Assembly (NCBI GenBank): GCA_964602655.1
Contig: CAZRSF010000012.1
Span: 37,833 to 101,832 of the forward strand
Direction of reading: 5' to 3'
Source of the DNA: Moduliflexus sp964602655
GTDB taxonomy: Bacteria; Moduliflexota; Moduliflexia; Moduliflexales; Moduliflexaceae
DNA length: 64,000 nucleotides
Under the pieces are notes generated by a model, which saw only the letters and a list, made by a program, of their open reading frames with translations, was not told the origin of the DNA and made no database searches. Position numbers and translations under genes: made by a program. Shown here one piece after another: positions 61,356 to 64,000 of the stretch; within the stretch, counting starts at the first letter, position 1, and each line of letters opens with the position of its first letter.

Positions 61356-61517
61356 ATGTCGGCATCCTGCGCTGTCGAGGATCGACAGCCTCATCCGAAC
61401 ACAACGAACGATACTGAAAACCAGAACTCATAAACGAATATCAAAGGAGTCGTCATCACGCATTCTGTCCACAGGGTACGTGTTATCCAACGGAATGCGT
61501 GTCGTACGCAGAAAATT

Positions 61518-61967
61518 ATGACAGACATGCTGCTTGTTTCATGCCCGCAATGCCAGGCTCAGAATCGCATTCCTGCTGATAAAATCGGCCATCAGGCGAA
61601 ATGCGGGAAATGCGGCGCATCATTCACTGCAACAGAAGGCGTTTCCGCTTCGCCAATTCATGTGACCGATCAGTCGTTTCAACAGGATGTATTGAATGCC
61701 TCGCTGCCAGTGGTTGTGGATTTTTGGGCGCCGTGGTGCGGGCCGTGCAAGATGATTGCGCCAGTGCTGGAAGAATTAGCGCAAGAATACGCGGGGAAGG
61801 TCAAAATCGCGAAAATCAATACGGACGAAAATCAGCAGACCGCGTCGCAATACCGAGTACAAGGTATTCCCACGCTGTTGTTCATCAAAAACGGACAGGT
61901 CATTGATCAACTTGTCGGGGCTGTGCCAAAGCCAACGTTAAAAACCAAGATTCAGGCGTTGCTGTAA
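61518..61967 (+). CDS. trxC: Thioredoxin 2 (zinc-containing thioredoxin)
   Basis: 149 aa. N-terminal zinc module C9-x-x-C12 ... C29-x-x-C32 and the thioredoxin fold with active site WCGPC (C74, C77) and cis-Pro in GIPTLLFI. Reduces disulfides in the cytoplasm; the zinc form is often induced by oxidative stress. No ribosome binding site immediately precedes the ATG; AAAGGAG at 61443 is 70 bp upstream, with a hairpin-forming ACGCATTC/GAATGCGT pair between. Terminated by the hairpin at 61978. Confidence 0.9.
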   Translation: MTDMLLVSCPQCQAQNRIPADKIGHQAKCGKCGASFTATEGVSASPIHVTDQSFQQDVLNASLPVVVDFWAPWCGPCKMIAPVLEELAQEYAGKVKIAKINTDENQQTASQYRVQGIPTLLFIKNGQVIDQLVGAVPKPTLKTKIQALL

Positions 61968-61977
61968 CATAATACAA

Positions 61978-62005
61978 AAGCCGCCAACATCGCTGCTGGC
62001 GGCTT
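61978..62005. terminator. Bidirectional terminator between trxC and the SPOR gene
   Basis: AAGCCGCCA (61978-61986) / TGGCGGCTT (61997-62005); T-rich on the minus side (TTTTGTATT), less so on the plus side. The two genes are convergent. Confidence 0.75.
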
Positions 62006-62022
62006 CACCCCTCGGAATTTCC

Positions 62023-63054
62023 TTAAGAAATCCGTAATATATCTGCGGTAATTCCGACGCGAAACAGTTCGCTCTGTATCTGACGCGCCAATGTTTCAGG
62101 AATGCCGCGAAGAGACAGCGCATACGTGGACTGCTGAATGGTCGTCATCTCTGTGCGCACTGGCAGACGCCATCCCGGAAATGCCTGATAGAGTTTGCTG
62201 ATCTGACGATCAACATTTTCACGATTCGTATAGACTCCGACCTGGATGGAGTACATTCCCTGCGCCGGATAGACGGAGTATGCGATCTTTTGAGGGCGTA
62301 AATATGTCCGCGCCCAATTATCGGCTTCGGCTTTTTGCACGAAATACCCGATAGACACTCGATACGCCTGCTGCGGATACGCATTTCCCTTTTGTTCTGC
62401 CAACTGTACGCCTAAACGGCTCATTGCCTTCCGAATCTGCGGGAGTTGCGAACTTAAAATCGGCGTGGTCGTCGAAATCGCATAATTCCCTTTCGGAATG
62501 ACCGGAGTCGTTACTGGAGTCGGCGTCGCCTGAGGAGGTGTTGTCGGCGCTGGTGTCGGTGTTGCCACCGGTTCGATTTCAATGCCTTGAATTTCTGACG
62601 TGCCTTCTGTTGGCGGATTTACTGGCGTTGTATCTGCGGGTTCTCCCACAACAGTGCGTGGTTCGCGTGTGGCATTCGATGGACGCTCAACCGGACGTTC
62701 TGCCACGCTTCTATCGGCGACTGCGGCGTCCGGCTGAATCTCTTCGACGGCCTCTGTCGGCGTTTCTTCGTCAATTGAAACTTCCACTTCAGGATTTGCT
62801 TCTTCATTTACCTCTGGAAAGGTTGTTTCATCCGTTGTTGCCGGAGCATCGGGCGCGGTTTGGTCCACAGCAGCGTCAGGCGCAACATCAGTTGCCGGCG
62901 ACGTTTCAGGCACATCGAGCGCATCATCCCCGATTGCTGTTTGCGTCACTGTGGGTTCAGGCGCATTCAACTTATTCCAATAAATGACTCCGCCAACAAT
63001 TCCTCCTACTAATACAAGAAGGGCAAGCAGACCAATTACAATTTTTCCAATCAT
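62023..63054 (-). CDS. SPOR-domain membrane protein
   Basis: 343 aa. N-terminal membrane helix (VIGLLALLVLVGGIVGGVIYW), a long Pro/Thr/Glu-rich acidic linker (residues about 30-190), and a C-terminal SPOR-like domain: RVSIGYFVQKAEADNWARTY and YSIQVGVYTNRENVDRQISK. SPOR domains bind denuded septal peptidoglycan, so a role in division or envelope work is likely. GAGGAG lies 8 nt upstream. The gene is convergent with trxC. Confidence 0.85.
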   Translation of the reverse strand: MIGKIVIGLLALLVLVGGIVGGVIYWNKLNAPEPTVTQTAIGDDALDVPETSPATDVAPDAAVDQTAPDAPATTDETTFPEVNEEANPEVEVSIDEETPTEAVEEIQPDAAVADRSVAERPVERPSNATREPRTVVGEPADTTPVNPPTEGTSEIQGIEIEPVATPTPAPTTPPQATPTPVTTPVIPKGNYAISTTTPILSSQLPQIRKAMSRLGVQLAEQKGNAYPQQAYRVSIGYFVQKAEADNWARTYLRPQKIAYSVYPAQGMYSIQVGVYTNRENVDRQISKLYQAFPGWRLPVRTEMTTIQQSTYALSLRGIPETLARQIQSELFRVGITADILRIS

Positions 63055-63154
63055 TGTTTCTTCTCCTCTGTAAAACGTATGCTCTCACCGAATTATAGAA
63101 TAATACATGTGTATAGAGATGTGCCAACACGGTCATCTCATCCGACTGCAAAAG

Positions 63155-63183
63155 AGAATACACAAGAAGCGAGCGTTTGTCAA
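63155..63183 (-). promoter_or_regulatory. Promoter of the SPOR gene
   Basis: Minus strand TTGACA (63183-63178), 17-bp spacer, TATTCT (63160-63155), about 100 bp upstream of ATG 63054. Confidence 0.6.
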
Positions 63184-63275
63184 CTTTTTTTTCATGAGGA
63201 TTCAAAAAGATTCGCGCGATTCCTTGTCGTTTTTCTCGAAGAGAAGGTTTGGATTCTTCAGAAAGAAATTACTAC

Positions 63276-63304
63276 TTGACAGAATTTTACAGGCTCTCTA
63301 TACT
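63276..63304 (+). promoter_or_regulatory. Promoter of rpmH-rnpA
   Basis: TTGACA (63276-63281), 17-bp spacer, TATACT (63299-63304), about 135 bp upstream of rpmH. Near-consensus. Confidence 0.7.
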
Positions 63305-63439
63305 GCCGCTGCTTTTGATGAAAGTGCTTATATCTCTTTATTTTTATTAGGTTTACAGGTGTTTTAAGTGAGATAGAGCGAGGAGTTGTTCCACAAAATC
63401 TATTGGTGATTTTCATTATTTTAGCGAAGGAGAAGAGCA

Positions 63440-63574
63440 GTGAAAAGAACATATCAGCCATCAAATATTGTGAGAAAACGGGTGCATGGATTTCGCGAAC
63501 GCATGAGTACGAAAGCTGGGCGTTTAGTGTTGAAAAGACGGCGCGCGAAAGGTCGGAAACGTTTGACCGTGTAG
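63440..63574 (+). CDS. rpmH: 50S ribosomal protein L34
   Basis: 44 aa, GTG start at 63440 with AAGGAG 8 nt upstream. MKRTYQPSNIVRKRVHGFRE then RMSTKAGRLVLKRRRAKGRK is diagnostic of bL34. It overlaps nothing and lies 14 bp before rnpA. Confidence 0.97.
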   Translation: MKRTYQPSNIVRKRVHGFRERMSTKAGRLVLKRRRAKGRKRLTV

Positions 63575-63588
63575 TGTCGCGGCGATCT

Positions 63589-63927
63589 ATGGCTGCGACG
63601 TTTCCGAAAAATGAACATATACGCCGAAAGCAAGATTTTCAACGCGTATATCAGGGGGGGAAGAAGATCATATCTTCTTCTTTCATCCTCTTTTATTATC
63701 CTGAGCCTGAGCGGCGTTATCGCCGTTTAGGGATTACTGCCAGCAGAAAAGTTGGGAATGCCGTGAAGCGAAATCGCTGTAAGCGTCTTGTGCGTGAAGT
63801 TTTTCGCCAGAATAAAGACCTGTTCCCTCAGGACGCCGATATTGTGATTGTAGTTGCGCGCACAATGACAGAAAAATGTTATCGCGATGTCCTGGAAGAA
63901 GTCTGCCGCGTATTACAGCATTCGTAA
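63589..63927 (+). CDS. rnpA: Ribonuclease P protein component
   Basis: 112 aa from ATG 63589 (MAATFPKNEHIRRKQDFQRV). The frame is open upstream over rpmH, so a GTG at 63574 is possible. The RNR motif segment AVKRNRCKRLVREVFRQN and the FxxFY-like region (FILFYY) are clear. It binds RNase P RNA for tRNA 5' processing. No good ribosome binding site; probably coupled to rpmH. Confidence 0.95.
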   Translation: MAATFPKNEHIRRKQDFQRVYQGGKKIISSSFILFYYPEPERRYRRLGITASRKVGNAVKRNRCKRLVREVFRQNKDLFPQDADIVIVVARTMTEKCYRDVLEEVCRVLQHS

Positions 63928-63980
63928 GGCATTCTCGGTGTTTTTTTTCACGCGATCCTGCATGAATCTGCCCGATAATC

Positions 63981-64000
63981 ATGCGATTTATCCTTATAGT
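63981..64000 (+). CDS. Possible start of yidD (cut by window end)
   Basis: ATG 63981 begins MRFILI, which resembles the start of YidD, the membrane-insertion efficiency factor usually next after rnpA. Only six codons are available and no ribosome binding site is clear. Confidence 0.3.

Larger units (their letters stand above)
63055..63439. other. 385-bp divergent intergenic region
   Basis: Holds the SPOR promoter (minus) and the rpmH promoter (plus). No gene or stable RNA is recognised in the rest. dnaA is not within the window. Confidence 0.55.

Noticed and set aside
63403..63588. N-terminal extension of rnpA over rpmH
   Set aside because: The extra residues are the out-of-frame translation of rpmH; RnpA begins at MAATFPK.

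Overview
The window is a bacterial chromosome segment. Positions 1 to about 26,600 hold the core translation and transcription superoperon, all on the minus strand. The rest is a mixed region of sensory, transport, methionine, cell-envelope and small accessory genes, ending with rpmH-rnpA. Two-membrane features (lipoproteins with lipoboxes, a SPOR protein, MetX/MetW), several soluble chemosensory proteins and many short palindromic repeats suggest a Gram-negative-like, sensor-rich environmental bacterium. An uncultured lineage such as KSB3/Moduliflexota or a deltaproteobacterial relative is possible, but that is a guess from gene content, not a phylogenetic result. A run of 10 Ns at 8409-8418 shows this is a scaffolded, probably metagenomic, assembly.

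Region 1 (1-8078, minus): S10/spc cluster rpsJ, rplD, rplW, rplB, rpsS, rplV, rpsC, rplP, rpmC, rpsQ, rplN, rplX, rplE, rpsZ, rpsH, rplF and partial rplR. rplC, normally between rpsJ and rplD, is absent. Region 2 (8079-11360): str cluster rpsL, rpsG, fusA. fusA is interrupted by the N gap, and the two sides overlap by 44 codons but are only about 50% identical there, so they come from two different EF-G genes. Region 3 (11588-26584): tRNA-Thr, tRNA-Tyr, tRNA-Gly, tRNA-Thr, tuf, rpmG, tRNA-Trp, secE, nusG, rplK, rplA, rplJ, rplL, rpoB, rpoC in the classical order, with stem-loops after tuf, between rplL and rpoB, and between rpoB and rpoC.

Region 4 (26.6-39.1 kb): a soluble PocR-domain chemoreceptor, a 73-aa Cys-rich protein, an unusual fusion of a substrate-binding-protein fold to a CheY receiver, phenylacetate-CoA ligase, a liv-type branched-chain or aromatic acid ABC transporter with an Uma2 gene inside the operon, and a PAS-PAS-GGDEF diguanylate cyclase. 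Region 5 (39.1-42.6 kb): a methionine locus, metY-metX-metW, preceded by a strong promoter and what looks like a SAM-II riboswitch.

Region 6 (42.6-49.3 kb): a HicBA toxin-antitoxin pair, a lipoprotein gene split by a G7 homopolymer (frameshift or phase variation), a two-DUF4388 protein with a small partner, and a SEDS (FtsW/RodA) gene downstream of a large FHA-like gene. Region 7 (49.6-60.4 kb): an M23 lipoprotein peptidase, a membrane LuxR regulator, a ferritin-like protein, a membrane-anchored ribbon-helix-helix-like protein, a subtilase with a multi-pass membrane tail, a FIST sensor with a small partner, a divergent methyl-accepting protein, an EamA transporter and an SAM-dependent methyltransferase-like gene. 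Region 8 (60.5-64 kb): ArsR regulator, FmdB zinc ribbon, a 29-aa membrane peptide, thioredoxin 2, a SPOR protein, then rpmH-rnpA and possibly the start of yidD.

Several families of short palindromes (cores GGTTT-AAACC, GGGCGAAAC-GTTTCGCCC, GTAGAGACGCACGG) occupy intergenic spaces. Promoters follow a TTGACN - 16 to 19 bp - TAnnnT pattern, and most genes have AGGAG-type ribosome binding sites. Most start choices below rest on that site plus family length.
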